Part shown: piece by piece, positions 1 to 13,625 of the stretch
How positions within the stretch are numbered: the first letter of the stretch is position 1
Layout: the number at the start of each line of letters is the position of its first letter
Program-made: the position numbers and the translations under genes
Assembly: GCF_028858725.1 (NCBI RefSeq)
Contig: NC_084773.1
Coordinates: 19,972,850 to 20,036,849 of the forward strand
DNA length: 64,000 bases
Source: Colius striatus
Taxonomy: Eukaryota; Chordata; Aves; Coliiformes; Coliidae
Reading direction: 5' to 3'
The notes under the pieces: model-generated
What the model was told of the DNA's origin: nothing
Databases searched by the model: none
What the model saw: only the letters and a program-made list of their open reading frames with translations

Positions 1-3000
1 TGATAAGGAGCATTGCCTTTTCCAGCAAATATTACCTGATGTTTCAATCTCACTGTTACATACAGCTCTGCAAAAAGAGCATTTCTGTCTCTCAAACACT
101 GAGTCATTAGTCTTTGCAGTGCTCCTTGGTCTCTTAGGACTGTCTTTATCACAACATGAGCCAAGCCAATCTTATCTGGTTCACAAATATTTTTACACAT
201 GCAATCTATGTTTTGCCTTTCATTCAAGTATTTGCAACCTTCAGCACAACCCACAGTGATCACTGCTACAGATATCCTGACCTGAATGGTTAATTTCTAG
301 ACTGAAATGTGCTACCTTCTGTGGGAGCCAAATTGTTTCCCAGAAGACTTTTTAGACTGGAGAGGCTCTCTATAGAAGTTTCCTCATCAATATGAAGCTT
401 AGACAAAGTAGGAATGTAGCAATTAGATGACATTTGTGGCCATTACCATCAAAGAACTGTGTATTAATCATGTTATATAGAACTATTTCCCAGTATTTCC
501 TTCGAATCTCTTGTTGGGTCTACCCATAAATGTCTCATAAAAGCTATAAATATTCAAGAAAGGAAGTCAGTTACATATAAAGACCTCTAATAGGCACTAT
601 GAATGAATTCTGAACCGTATAATAGCCAGGCACCTGTGAAAAATGGCAAGAGGATGTGATCTATACATTATATATGAGGCACTTTGCTACAGCTGCAAAG
701 AATTCTAGTTATTCAGCGAAGCCAGAAAATTAAAACAAGAGCAGAGAACAAAGATGTCCCTTGAATTAAGTCTTGTCTGGTGGTGGTTTTTACTCAGTGA
801 TCACTAGAATCACGTTTTGCACAAAATAGACTTATAAAAGCTCGTAAATTTGAGTAATATGCAAATTCAGATTTCTGGTGTTTATTTAACTTTCCACAAG
901 TTACTTGAAGTGTTTTTGTGTTCTAAGTAAATGAATAATTCCAAGGAAATGCAACAGGCAGAGTTGGATGCTGAGATGCCACTGAGATTCATGTCAATTA
1001 TACTGTGTATCTTTTCAATACACAGCTAATAAAATCGTGGTTATGTGAATACTTTAAATTTTTCCTGAACTCTGAGGTTTTCTTTCTTCTTCCTCTCTTC
1101 AATCTTTTCCTTTTAATCAGTAGCAGAAGCAAAACTTGCTTCAGGTCCTTGGCTCACATTGACATCCATAAAAATTTGTCACGGGCATTGAGGGAAGCAG
1201 TCGGTAGCTGCAAAACACATCAGGAAGGGTCTGCTGTTTGGGGTGGAGCTGTCTGACACAGCCATCAGATTTACAGGAGCCTCATGCAGAGGGCCTGAAC
1301 CCATGCAGCCTTTTTGAGGCTAATGGACTGACAGTAAATTACAGCAAGAAAAAGATCTGGCTTCTTCACTTGTGACTGTTCTCAGCTTAAGATTTGAAGT
1401 GATGGAGCACCTGGTGCAAACTCTTTGCCCAGATGCTGTAATTCTTTGCACAGGGGCTCTGTGGTTCAGGAATGGTATTAAACAAACAATGGGATGATCT
1501 CTGCTGTCAGGCCCGTGTTGTTATGGCATGCTGCCTCTCTGACATAGCAGGGAGCAGGCATCCTATTACTTGCCCAGCTCAGTGGGTGAAGGCATGGGAG
1601 CCAGCCTCTGCATGATCCCACCATCACACTGCTGGATGGGTATTGAAGCCCTGTGCATTAACTCTGCAAAATATGCTTATGAAGAATAGCTCTGCCTTAG
1701 AAAGACTGAGAATATTTCTGATGGCTGGAAAAAGCAGTTGTGAGACAGCCTGTTCTCAGTTCTGCTGTAGGATCCCACTGCTGAGAACAAAAATTCAAAA
1801 TAAAATCAGAGAAGCACCAGAAGATTTCTCGTTTCTCTGATCATTTCTGTTAAAGCCTGACATAAACATCTCTTCAAGATGCTTCAGTCACTCATGTTAC
1901 GTGGTAGACTTGAGAAACTTGAGAGTTCTTTGCGTTTGTACCAGTAGCCAGACAAGAGAAGTTCCTTCATCACGCAGCAGTTTTATAGCTGAGACACAAA
2001 ACTCTTTCTTCCCTCTATGTGACAGATGCCTGTCTTTTTGGAAACATCATTCCTGTGATTTCTGTTGGAGGTGTTCTCTTGTGCAACTCTTACTACACCT
2101 GAGCATTGATTGAGTGGGAGAAAAGATACATTTGTGCCTGAGCATCCCCAGAATTCACTTTAGCTTCAACAAGCTGAAGTCCAGCACCTGCTACAGAGCC
2201 TTCCACTTGCTGAGAACTGCTGGAACGTTCTTGTGTTTTCAGCCTCTCTCACCTGGAGGTTTGTGATTGCCAGAAAAGAGATGAATACCACATTTATATG
2301 CTTTCGAGGTTTAAGAAAATAATGTACCGGTACTTGGAAACATATGCCACAACTAGAGGTCACAAACATAAGTGTTTGTTTGAATGCTACTTAATGAATG
2401 AGAATAAAAAATTAATGAATGCATTTACTGATGCCAAATGCTGTTATGATCTTTAGGCACTGTAGCTGAAACACCTACATAACAGGATATGAAAACAACA
2501 TTGTTTAACATGTTCTCTGAAATATTTGTGTTTTAGGAAGCGATAGCTCTGTGGAAAAATTCTTGAGATGTTTTTTTTTCTTCAGCTACTTTCTAAAATC
2601 TCAGATTATTTTTCACATTCTGGGAATGGAAACTTTTCCTTTTCATGAATCCACCTACCTTTGGGTCTGCTTGGTCACAAATTACCTGTAAGAAATACCT
2701 TGGACTGGGGAAAAAGTAGTTTTCACTTTCATTGCATCTGGACAATTTTCAGTTTGACTTTTCTATATGCCTCTGCAACTAGGATTGGTCCTTTAGCTAT
2801 TCCCAATCTCTTTTATTAATAGAGTGTTCATCTGCCCTCCTCCAAGTCTAAGCAGAAAGACATGCTGCAGTAAAACCTGTTGCCACCAGACTGTTCTTCA
2901 ACAGCAGGAGCGCAACGCTTCCCCAGGGATGATTCCCTCTGGAGGAAGGGAAAAAAATCCCTCAAAACATGAATATTTATCCCTACAGCTCTACAGGAAA

Positions 3001-4499
3001 CATTTCTATCTCCTTCACTGCTTTTGTAACTGCAGCAAAAAGGGGCAAAAACTTTCCTTCTCATGATAGCGGGGAGGAAATACGACCACTATAATACTCA
3101 TGGAGTCATGTGTCTCATGAGTCCATCCCAAGGTGAAGCACTGTGCTTTGGTACTGCTGGGAACCTTGCTGTGCTATTCCTAGGTCAACATCTGTGGTTA
3201 GTTCCTCCCTTGAGGAGTCACCAGCAGCCCAAGGCCCAGGCTAGAGCTTTGGCTGGTGTAAATCAGCCTAAACACATCGACTTTGATTCACCTCTTTGAT
3301 TTACTGCGGCTGAGAATCTGGCTGCGGATGTTAAAGACTGGCCATGGCAAGGTATGTCAAGGCTGTAGAGATATACTCTGCACAATTTGGATCAAAGTAA
3401 TGAGCACTCAAAGAGGAATTTAAAGAGAACAGTTCACTTTAAAATTTATGGGAGTCCTTTATCATTCAAACTCCAATGGAAATGACTGCCTTGAAGATGA
3501 TAACACTCACACAGAAGCCAGCCACAGACTGGCTTGTACTCGTTCTCACAATTGATTTAAAAATACAGCATAGGAGCTACAAATCTAAAAATAAAAAGCT
3601 TCATAACAAGTTAATTCTTAAGCATTTTTGACTTTGATGTATGGGAGACATTTTATGTGTCGAAAAAATCCACAGTGCTTGGCACCAATCTTTAAGGAAG
3701 GGATTATTCCCTATATGTGGTTGTACATCACCTACTGAAGGGAAGTCCAAGGCTATAATTAAGCATCTTTCAGTACCACCATGTTAGGTATCTTTGGATA
3801 ATTGTTGCTACCCACATGGTTATCCATATGTTTTACTGTGAAGTATGATTAAGTCTCCTCTTCTTCAATACAATAAGAATTTTATGCAGGAAATAGATCT
3901 TCACAAACAGGAAAATTCCTGTGTAACAGGAGAATAAAGCTCCTAATCCTACCATTCTCCTGGGTATAACTCAGCCCAGTCCAGGTCTTAGTTTCCATGA
4001 GTTGTTTATATTGACAGGAGGTTCCCCTGGATAAGGCAGGCTACTCAAAATCTACCATCTGTCCAAAAAACATAGCTTAGTGTTTTTGTACAGTTTTAAA
4101 TAGGCATTGTGTTTTAAGCTTGGGCTTTTTTTCCCTCATGCATCAACACATTTTGGAGAGGGGAAAACATCTCCTCATCGCTGTCTGCACTGCTCAGAGA
4201 CTGCATTTGCAGCCTTGCAAAGAACTGGCACAACTCCTCCAAAAATGGGTGAGAAATATGAATTGTGGAAGTGGTGAAAAAAACCTACCAGCTTTCTTTA
4301 GGTAATTGGACACTGCAACAATTTGTAACTTATTTTATTAAGCTGTAGAAAGCTGTATTTGCTTCTCAGTAATGCACAAAATACCTGTTTAAATCCTCTG
4401 TCTCTTGTCTATGAAGTGGTAATTCTGTACACTCTCTGACCAGCCTACCTCCCTACCTGCCCCAATCGTGTACAAGGCTTACCAGCTGGGAAAACAGCT
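1..4499. other. AT-rich intergenic DNA, no gene seen
   Basis: Every reading frame is broken at short intervals; open stretches do not exceed about 80 codons and none resembles a known protein family. No transposon with a recognisable end is visible. The decamer ttaatgaatg occurs twice close together near 2,393-2,420. I see no convincing exon with paired splice sites. Most of this is probably neutral intergenic or intronic sequence. Confidence 0.7.
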
Positions 4500-4655
4500 A
4501 AAAATTGCAGTTATTAGTCACTATTCTCCTCTTCTTGTGAGTCATTAACATCAATTACTAACTACTGCATTGTCAATTAAGACTATCACTTGCTGCTATT
4601 CACTGCTAATGTGCTAATTGTCATCAATTTACTGCTTCAATTATGTGGTCATATA
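4500..4655. promoter_or_regulatory. Candidate enhancer: cluster of homeodomain (TAAT/ATTA) cores
   Basis: Seven ATTA/TAAT cores lie within about 150 bases, several in the extended forms CAATTA or CTAATTG, which are preferred by homeodomain proteins. Spacing is roughly 10-30 bases. This is denser than in the flanking DNA, although AT-rich sequence produces such cores by chance. There are no long homopolymers, so it is not simple low-complexity DNA. The role is inferred from motif density only. Confidence 0.3.
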
Positions 4656-7600
4656 CTTGCCTCGAGGTATACTGATTTGATATAAGGATCTTGAGGAGAA
4701 ACATGCTCTCTCAGTGATTGTACTGCAAGAAAGGAAACTTGGAGTGAGTCTGAACATGTTGGATGCGCTTGCAGCATGCTTCCAGTGAAAAATTATTCTG
4801 ACAGACAATGGTAAGGAAAGGAGAGGGGGGAAAAAAAGTGTTTAAATTGAGTACTTTGTAGGTTTCCTCTTTATTCTTCACCTTTCCACTGAAATCTTGA
4901 TCTTTCCCCTGAAATAGATTCATAGATCTTGTTCACTCTGTAATCAGGTATATGTTTTTTCTAATTATATCTCATTTCTCACTGCATGTTGTACTTTCTA
5001 ATGAGCATTGAATTATTAATCTGCTGCCTGCTCTGTCCCAGCACACAAGAGGGAAGATGTCTGGTGTCATTGCAGTACAATCTATTGTGTACCCTTCAAG
5101 AAGCAGAAGCAAACTTTAGGCTTCAGCAGTGTGTCATATTCTTACTACAGACATAACCAAGTTCTCCTTGACAGGTTTTAAATAATATGTTTTTGGTGTG
5201 CTTTATCTGACACTAAGCTGCCCTGAAAATAGTAGAGCAAGTCTGCTAGCAAGAATATAATCAGACAATCTCCTGGAAAAAAATAAATCTGTGTCTCTCT
5301 TGCCTCTATTTTTCAATCCTTAGGCAAATAACCTTGTAGGCTGCATGAAACAGTTTAATTTTTCTTATATTGTTACTCAGCAATACAAGGAAACAAAGCA
5401 GAGACACACTTATCTATAACAAGGGTGCCCTGAAAATGATATATCCTTTTCCCATCAAAGGAATATTGATTTTTTCATGTGATATTGTGCTAGGTACTTG
5501 ATTTCTATGGGCAATATTTATTCATGGGGAGGGGGAGCAGGGGTGGAATCCTTAATCCAAATCATTTCAGCAGCCAGGAAACAAGTGATTCTCATAAACC
5601 TTCTGTTTAGCAGGTGGAGGCTGTGCTGTCAATACCTCCCAGCCACAAGCTCTGCTTGCTGAAACCCTGGCTCTGCTGCCCACCCAGCATGGAGAGAAAC
5701 CCATGGAGTGGCCAGGTAGGCTCCAAGGGGCAGGTGCTGGGGGTTGTCTTGGAGGGATAAGGGGGACACACAAAATACAGGTCTGATGTGTCAGCTTTTA
5801 GCGGAAACACTTTACAGTTTGCTCTGGAGACAAGTGCCGTGGAGCTGAGGTTAGTGGTTATCTTGCTTTTCACAGGGTAGGCTTTGGAGAGACTGATGTA
5901 ACGGTTCTTGTTTGCTGTGTGGAATCTGTTGTCTTATCTCCCACCTTACCAGCAGTTGTTGGGGTGCAGCCTGCTGTTGCTGCTGGATTTCATCTCTGCA
6001 TGTGTAGAAAGTTTTGGTGTGTCTGGCTGTTAGCTTGTGCCAAGCTATGCAGTTTGCTGCTTGCATGTCTAGCCTTCAAGTCAGCTGGTATTTTAGTGTA
6101 AGAGAGTTTGTGTGGGGGCAAGTGGTTTTGTCTTGTGTTTTTTAATCTTCTGTTGTCTCTCTGAACCTGTTCTCAATGCACTACTTGTGTGGGACAAAAG
6201 AAACGACTTCTTTGCTTTCTGCTGACTTATTCTAATCTAATACTAAAGCTGGTTTTCATCTGTGAAGTTATACCAAGATCAATACCTTAATTTAGATCTT
6301 GATGAAAAAGAATAATATGAGTATAAGAAATGAAAATGTCTATTGGTTTTTTTAGGAGCTTTTTAGATCAGCTTGAGGAAAATTTGAAGAGACCAGTTTC
6401 AAATGTACTGAAATAATTGGGCTAACCATTGTTTTGGCTTCATCACTACTGACACATGGGCTTTACTGGAACCAAGTGGCAGGAATTTTGATCTATTTTT
6501 TCCAGACCTAAATTTTCTTTTGCTTATTTGTTGTCTCTGGTTTGGGACAAAAAAATCTGGAAAACATTAACCCCATAGAGGCTATAGATTGTGTATCTTC
6601 CACTTGTTGGCATTAGTTTAATGTAACAATTGCTTTTAGTTCTATTAAATATGCTTTTTGTGTAAACATACTTGAAAAGTATTTGAGAATGTACCAGTCA
6701 AATGGGAGGAGAAAGGAAGTTCCTGAATAGTGAGGTGGGAATGAGTTGCACAGTCATCACCTGAAGGGCAGCAATCCCTTATGTGCATCCACCACTTTGA
6801 ATAGTCAAATTGAACTTTCTAGAACTTTAAAAAGCATGTAAAGACACATTTTGTTGATGTATAAATATCTCCAAGGCTACCTCAAGTGGCTAGTTAAAAT
6901 TTCATTGCTGCAATCTGTGCCCTCACTTTCTGGCACTGCTGGGTGCAAAACCAGTAACATCACATCTTATTTTGGGCCTGAAAGAGACTGGTACACATGG
7001 TCTGACTGCGAATGTCTCAAGCTCTGCAAAGTCTGCATCTGCCAACTCTTCTTTCCTTCACAACCATTTGTCTTTGATCTCACTTCTAGAATCTGCTCAT
7101 TCATATTGCAATTTAAAGCTACTGAAAATATGTGTGTAAGTTGGGAACCTGTCAGCTTCCCAAGTCCTTCAGAGAGCCTGGTGGGGACTCCAGTGTGTAT
7201 ATACAACTGGAGACTTCTGAGAACATGCTGTAAAAAGTAACCTAATGCCCATAGGAAGGACAGACTCCTTATGAAGACTTAGTCAAAAAGTCCTCTATGT
7301 TAATTGTCGGGAGTGGTGATGGAAGTGGAACCAGAGCAACTGTGGAGATGTTTCTTAATGACAACAGTCTTGGTATCTGGTCTCAGTAATGGCACATGCA
7401 TGCTAATGAGAGACAAAATGGTTATTAGCAACACAGACATGGCTGGGCTTAGTGCTTGTTGTGCCACAGATGTTAACAAAAGAAAAAAGGAGGATTTGCA
7501 GAGCCTTGGTGAGTGTATGCAGGGAAATTGCAGGTAGGTGAGGTAAATGAGTGTGTCTTAGTGACAAGTCTGAAAAACAATGGCTTTCTCCTAATATCAC

Positions 7601-7924
7601 TCTCACAGCTGTAAACTCAACTCCAGATGTAAGAGGCTACAGTTAAACTTCTTTCCATTCTGCTTGTTGCAGGTCCCCACCTGAATCCCAATTAACACAC
7701 TGATTTATTTCAACTGTAACTATAGAAGTAATGATTCCCCCTTTATTAATGATAGGAAAGGGGAGAAAATAAACAGCCCATGAATTACATTAGCCTCAGA
7801 TGGAAACTGTTGGGCAGAGCTCTAAGGACCAAAACAAAAGAGGGAAAGTCTGGTGGTGTGGTTAGGAAGTAACTTGAAGTTGTTGGTTACTTAAACATAA
7901 ACAGTAAGATGTTGTTAAAGTGCA
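4656..7924. other. Intergenic DNA, no gene seen
   Basis: AT-rich with a slightly GC-richer patch at 5,520-5,780 that contains a purine tract of G4/G5 runs at 5,526-5,546. The longest open stretch here is about 129 codons (6,851-7,240, + strand). It has no recognisable domain or splice signals and is probably chance. Confidence 0.65.
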
Positions 7925-7972
7925 GGTTGGTTTTTGGGTTTGGGTTTTTGGTTGTTTGGTTTGGGTTTTTTT
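7925..7972 (+). repeat. T/G-rich low-complexity tract
   Basis: About 48 bases made only of T and G on the + strand, an irregular repetition of GGTTT / TTTGGG units, with three GGG runs and several GG runs. It looks like a decayed simple repeat. The G-runs could support a two-quartet G-quadruplex, but there are too few GGG runs for a classical three-quartet fold. Confidence 0.75.
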
Positions 7973-9037
7973 CTAAGGGAGGGGGAAAAAAGAGGTGGAT
8001 GTTAAAACTTTTCCTTCCTCAAACAATTTGCTCTGCATCTAGAAATGATTTGGAAGACAGAAATACTCTTTTTTTCCCTCCTGTTTGAAAACTTCCAGGC
8101 AGTTTTATTATTTGGGTAGGTAATACCACAAATACAGATGGCATTTACCCTTGCCTTGTTTCCTCTCAATCTGTTCTCTTTTCTGGGTTAATACCTTCTC
8201 CCACTCTGCTCTTCTATTTCAATATAGGGCATTTAAAAATAAAATGGCAGATTTCTCTTTGCTTTTGCTCTCTACTTTGTCAAGTCTATGTTTTGACTTT
8301 GTTACCTTTGGCTCACCTCATCTGCCTACAGAGAAAGCTTTTTTTGTTTGTTTGTCAGATTCTCTAGAACTTTTCCTAGAACTTGGAGAAAGCAGTTGTT
8401 AAAGAATAACTTTCACCTCTTAAAACCCAATTCATTTTTTTTCCTTAAAGAATAAAGTTTAAGATTTTATTACTGTGATTCACAAACAGAAGACAAGTAA
8501 GGAGTTAAGAGGGAGGAAAAACGGGAGGGTGGAGGGAAATTACGCATTTCATTTTTGGTTTCTGCCTATAGTCATGACACAGGGACCTTTTTTTCTCTAC
8601 TGCAATTGAAAGTATTGAATTTGGAGATTCATGCATGAAGTAAAAATTGGCAAGAAAAAAATCAGTTTAGTGAAATCCACAGAACTGGGGGGTGAGGATT
8701 TTGGATTCATCTGTACTAGAACTTTTTGCTTATAATTATTTAGCTCTGGAAATTTTTCTTTATAAATAGGAATTTCAATAAGAAAAATATTGTTCACAAT
8801 GTAAAAGTTTAAACCCAGCATTTTGGAAACAGAAATGGAACTCTTCTGTCTTCTTCCAAACATCATACTTCATTTTGGAAATACTCCAAGAAAAATTAGA
8901 GACTTTCAAAGAAACTTCTTTTATTCTCTTCTTCTAAAGGCATTCTTTAAGCTAGACTCTTTTTGGAATGCTTTGTTTCCCTAATAATGGTCTACAGGAT
9001 GGATTTGCCACAAACAGAAAAATATCCAGATGCAATT
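7973..9037. other. AT-rich intergenic DNA, no gene seen
   Basis: No coding stretch or transposon end is recognisable. A purine-rich run at 8,498-8,540 (G/A with a few CpG) is the only compositional change. The start of a CR1 insertion at about 9,038 bounds this block. Confidence 0.65.
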
Positions 9038-9598
9038 AGAATCATAGAATGGTAGGGGTTGGAAGGGACCTTTAGAGCTCATCCAGTCCAACCCCCCTGC
9101 AGAAGCAGGGTCACCTAGATCAGGTCACACAGGAACATGTCCAGGCAGGTCTTGAAGCCCTCCAAGGAAGGAGCCTCCACAGCCCCTCTGGGCGGCCTGT
9201 GCCAGGGCTCCCTCACCTGAACAGTGAAATAGTTTTTTCTGATATTTAAGTGGAACTTTTTATGTTCCAGCTTCATCCCATCACCCCATGTCCTGTTGCT
9301 GGCTACTATAGAAAAAAGGGATGTGCCAACCTCCTGACACCCACCCTTTAGATATTTATAAATGTTAATAAGATCTCACCTCAGTCTCCTCTTCTCCAGA
9401 CTAAACAGCCCCAGGTCCCGCAGCCTTTCCTCTTATGAAAGATGTTCCAGTCCCCTGATCATCTTGGTGGCCCTGCACTGGCCTCTCTCCAGCACTTCCC
9501 TGTCCCTCTTGAACTGGGGAGCCCAGAACTGGACACAGGACTCCAGATGAAGCCTCACCAGGGCAGAGTAGAGGGGGAGCAGAACCTCCCGTTGTGGT
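9038..9598 (-). mobile_element. CR1 LINE retrotransposon, 5'-truncated, minus orientation
   Basis: The left edge carries the reverse complement of the CR1 3' terminus (atcatagaatggtaggggtt, then ggaagggacctttagagctc and atccagtccaaccccc). It is followed by the standard CR1 3' untranslated body: a segment reading CACCTAGATCAGGTCACACA, then GAAGCCCTCCAAGGA, GCCTGTGCCAGGGCTCCCTC and the 'cccatcaccccatgtcctgt' stretch. From about 9,300 to the right edge the complement encodes the end of the CR1 reverse-transcriptase polyprotein. About 560 bases of an element normally near 4.5 kb remain, the usual 5' truncation of target-primed insertion. I see no target-site duplication, which is normal for CR1. 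It is the longest repeat in the window. Confidence 0.95.
9300..9598 (-). pseudogene. CR1 pol (ORF2) C-terminal fragment, dead
   Basis: Read on the minus strand, this encodes the last part of the CR1 polyprotein downstream of the reverse-transcriptase core. It contains the family signatures [15 protein letters not shown] and [13 protein letters not shown], then EERLRDLGLFSLEKRR and a DLINIYKYLKGGCQ-like tail. Two in-frame stops break it. A TAA at 9,433-9,435 replaces the tyrosine usual after GLEHLS, and a TGA at 9,376-9,378 replaces the glycine usual before DLI. The start of the frame and the endonuclease and RT domains are missing through 5' truncation. It is non-functional and part of the CR1 element listed above. 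Confidence 0.9.
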
Positions 9599-12500
9599 AC
9601 TTCCTTGTCCCAATAACATGAGAAAGGTTCATTCCAGAGCATCCTGTCACTTGCAAACTTTTTATCACATTTTGTCACAGCAGGGATCAATATTTGCCAT
9701 GGTGCCAATGTGGCAGCTCCATATACTGCCTCTTTTATCAGTGCTTTGCATGGAGGGTATGGCAAAAATAGCACTGCGATGCTACCACTGCTGTGCATTA
9801 GGGGAGGTTAGCACCACGGAGCAGTACAGTAGGATTTAGGCTCATATTAAGGTGTGCATGGTCATTTTTCTGTTGGTAGAAAAGGCAACCAGCAGCTTCA
9901 CTACAGGTGATTTGGGAGTGTGACAACTGGCCTCCTACTGAGAGCTGGATGGGTGTTTGGGTGCTTAACACCAATCCAACCCTTTTGCAGGCTGATTAAT
10001 CTTCAAAAAGCTTGTAATTATCTGAGTGTTTCCCTCTGGACTTCTTAGCGTGTGTTGGTGTCTGGCTCTCTCTCTATAGCATATGTTATCCGTTTCCCAA
10101 ATCTATTACAAACCACTAAAAGATAACTTCTGCCGAGTCAGGCTGCACGACTACTCTTTCCCCTGCAGTGTGGTCTTTGTTTATCATGTCAGTCACTAAA
10201 TTACACGGGTAAAAATGCCATGGTAACACCATGCCACAGTTACAGATAATGAAGCAATGTACTGATTACCAGAGAACATATACTGATTAAAGACAGCTCA
10301 ACAGTTTCATCTCTTGTTGCATTTATGAGCAGAATAGGAGAAAAAAAAGCAGCAGATGCAATGGTGGTACAAGTTTAGGGAAGAAAACATGTTCCATGCT
10401 GCTTCTTTTCTGCTGTTCTTGGGTGACTTGGTTATGAAAAGGTTCTTACTCAGAACCTGAGGGGAATCACAAATGTTTCCCTTGACCTAATGAATCTTTT
10501 ATGCCCTTATGTTTCTAATAAAGGTAACATTATGACCAGTAAAGAATTTATATGTACCCCCCAGGTGACACAATGTGGTTCTGAAGGCCAGATCTGGTGC
10601 CTATGGGTGTTGGTTGGACTGATATCCATTGAATTGATATTGGATTTCCAACTGCATCTATTTTCTTGTATTAAAGCCACTTTGGAATCTGAGATGTTTA
10701 TGTTCTGGTAAAAGCATTTTGTTGGGGTTTTATTTTCCTGACAACAAATGAAGTTCAGTTTTAATTGCAATGAAAAAGATTATTCTGTTCATTAGACCAC
10801 TTCTAAGATCTTGTGTTTCTTACTTCTAGAAAATTAGTCTGGTAAGTGTATAGCTATAAACTGCCTTTTTAAACATCTTATTTTCTCTTTACATGCCTTG
10901 TGTTTCCCAGTAAGACAGTGAGGACAGGCTTGGCTTCCCAGTGACCCAACATGATGAACTGCTGGGAAGGACTTTCCTCTTTGGCCTTTCATGCTATTTT
11001 GCTTCTCTCTCATGCATCAGGATTTTCCTAGGAGCCCAGCATATGATTTGAACACAAGCTTTCACAGAAATGAGCTGAAAACAGTGGTAGATGTGATACT
11101 AAACACAGCACGTTCCTTTTTCTTGCAACAATATTGTACTATGATACATCTGTCACTCACATCTTACTTTTCCTTTTTAAAGAAGATGCCAGACATGCAC
11201 AAATAGTCAAAGCCAACAGTTGACTACCTCACCTCAAATGTCTTGTAAGGCAACTTGTCTTGGGAGCCATTCTCCTGAGGAAAGAGGTTTAGCTCTTCCC
11301 AGGCAGAGGAAAGAAGTGATTCTCTCAAATTGGAAGGCAGGATGTCACCAAGTCTTTTTTCCCCCCATAATTTTGTGGTTCCAATCCTTATTTTTTTCCT
11401 AATCTTTTCTCTTGTAGAGTGTTTTTTCACCTTATATTGTGTACCCGTTCTTATATAGTTTTTACTATAACTGGACAACATACCACAAAGCTGTCCCACA
11501 CGGGTCTGGGGCTCTCAGAGCTCTTGAATCCCTTAGTGGTTATTCTGCAACAATGATCTGGCAAACAGAGCCAAGCCTGCCTGCTGCCTATACAAACAGG
11601 GAAGTACATTGTCTCTGTATTAGAATGATTTGACACAATCATTTAAGTCATTGGATACGGAATGTGGAAGAATACATGCAGACAGAAAATTAAATTGTAT
11701 AGATCATGATCATCTCAGGGTTGATGAAATGAAATGAGAGTGCATTTCCTCTTTCATACGGAAAGAGGCTTAACATTAAAAAAACCTAATCTTTCCTAAG
11801 ATAAAGTTCATTAACACAATGATTATTCATTTGGCTTTTATAATGATACTGCTGCTTAATCACCAGAACATTGCTTCCTGTGCTCTAGGAGAACCAGCAG
11901 GAAACATTCGAAGAGACAGAGCTGGTGCTAATGTGGCAGCAGACAGAATGGAAATCTCAGTGCTTTTCATTTTCAAAGTGGCATCGTATTCCTGCTCAGG
12001 TTTCTAAAAACCTCCCCGTCAAACAGCATGAGCTTTAAACCCAACATTAAATTTATACAGCAATGAAGCCTCGGGTTTCCTGTTTCTACACAGTTAACAT
12101 CTAAGTTTCCTCCTGGGCCCATTTCCATTATTTATTATATTATTTGCCTAGAGTAGCACCCTGGAGAAGCATTGTAATCAGGAACTGAGGCAATGTTGGG
12201 AGAAATACAGTGTAGTCACTCCAGAGTTGGTATGGCCTCTTGAGTTTATAATCCTAATAAACAAGGCAAACAGTAATAGAGATAGATAAACAAATGCTGG
12301 AGGTAGCTGTCTGGTTAATGACTTCCTTTCACTACAGTTTTGATTCCCCTCTTTGTGCTACTGAACAGTTTCAACCAAATCTCTTACACTAGGCTGCCTG
12401 GATCAATTTGAAATTCCAGTGCCAATCCCCTGTTCCCTTCCCTCACCTGCTGAACATGTTTATTTGAGCTCTTGCTTAACCTTCACTTATTTACGTTCTT

Positions 12501-13625
12501 TATCTTCCTTCATTTTTTGTACCCTTGAAGCTTCCCTCAGGGATGATGGACTGGTACCTACAGGTCCATGGCTGACTCTGGCATCAGGGTCAGGATCTCT
12601 TCCATTACCACTGCAGATGCCATTGAGCAATGTCACTTTCTGTCCCCTCTCTGGCAATGCTGTAAGGTAAGGCTTAGAACAACTTAATGTTGCTTTTTTT
12701 TTTCCTACAGTGTTTTATCTGTAGGAAACAATGGGGAAAAAAGAAAGTAGTTAGGAGATGTTCTCAAAGGGGAAAGAACTTGGAAAGCAAGTATAGGGCA
12801 TTTTAGGATCTGATTATGCAGTAAGCATAGGGCAGGACAGGATCTCTTTGCAACCACACAATGGCCATAAAACATGAATGCACCTGGAGGCAACAAAGGT
12901 TTCCATTCATCTGCGGAAGAGTTCATAGAAATACTTTGCTCTTCAGGCTGATCCTCACAAGCATTTGTTTTCTCTCTACATCTGCAAGAAACGGAAGTTT
13001 TGTGAAGAGAACAATTTTTCCTCATAAAAAAAGTCCACTGGGATAGGGAAACTGGAACACAGATCTGAGTCACTCTATCTGCACACTTCTTTAAAAGACT
13101 GAAATCAAAAGGTCACCGGCTGAGCCCACAAAGATGTTTACTAACTCTTACTGAACAGCCTTGCTTGTAGCCCTGGTATGATCTAAGCAGGATGATAGGA
13201 TGCCTTCTGCTTGTTCTCTTGTGAAACTTTTTGGCAAGCAACATCTCCTGCTGCTGGTTCATGCTCCTGATTAGTACAAAGAGTCTGAACTGTATTGTTT
13301 GATACCTGCCCTGTGCTAATATGGAAAGTGATGGATAAAATTACTGTGTATCCATCTTTTTTTTTTCCTTCTCCTTTCTTCAAGAATTTATTAGACTTAA
13401 TACACACAAGAAGCAGGGATTAGGAAGTGGTTTATTTTGCCTAAGAATTTCTAAAGGAATCCACTTTCTATTTTTGCTATCCAGTCTTAATTACAGACTA
13501 TATCCCTCCATGTTCTTGCTCCCTGGGGATAACTTTACAGCTGCACTCGGTAGGGACAGTAAGTGCCTTTGTTTCTCATACCTGCTCATTGCAGCAAGGA
13601 GAAAGCTGGATGCAAACAATTAAGG
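9599..13625. other. Intergenic DNA, no gene seen
   Basis: AT-rich and stop-dense. A minus-strand open frame continues leftward into the CR1 relic from about 9,798 but is unrelated sequence fused by chance. Poly-pyrimidine runs occur at 11,358-11,368 and 12,696-12,708. A small 7-base-arm hairpin (aatgatt...aatcatt) sits at about 11,624-11,643. There is no paired acceptor/donor set around a plausible exon. Confidence 0.65.

Noticed and set aside
6851..7240. 129-codon + strand frame with many cysteines
   Set aside because: Cysteine spacing fits no zinc-finger or secreted-peptide family I know; overlapped by an antisense frame; no splice or start context.
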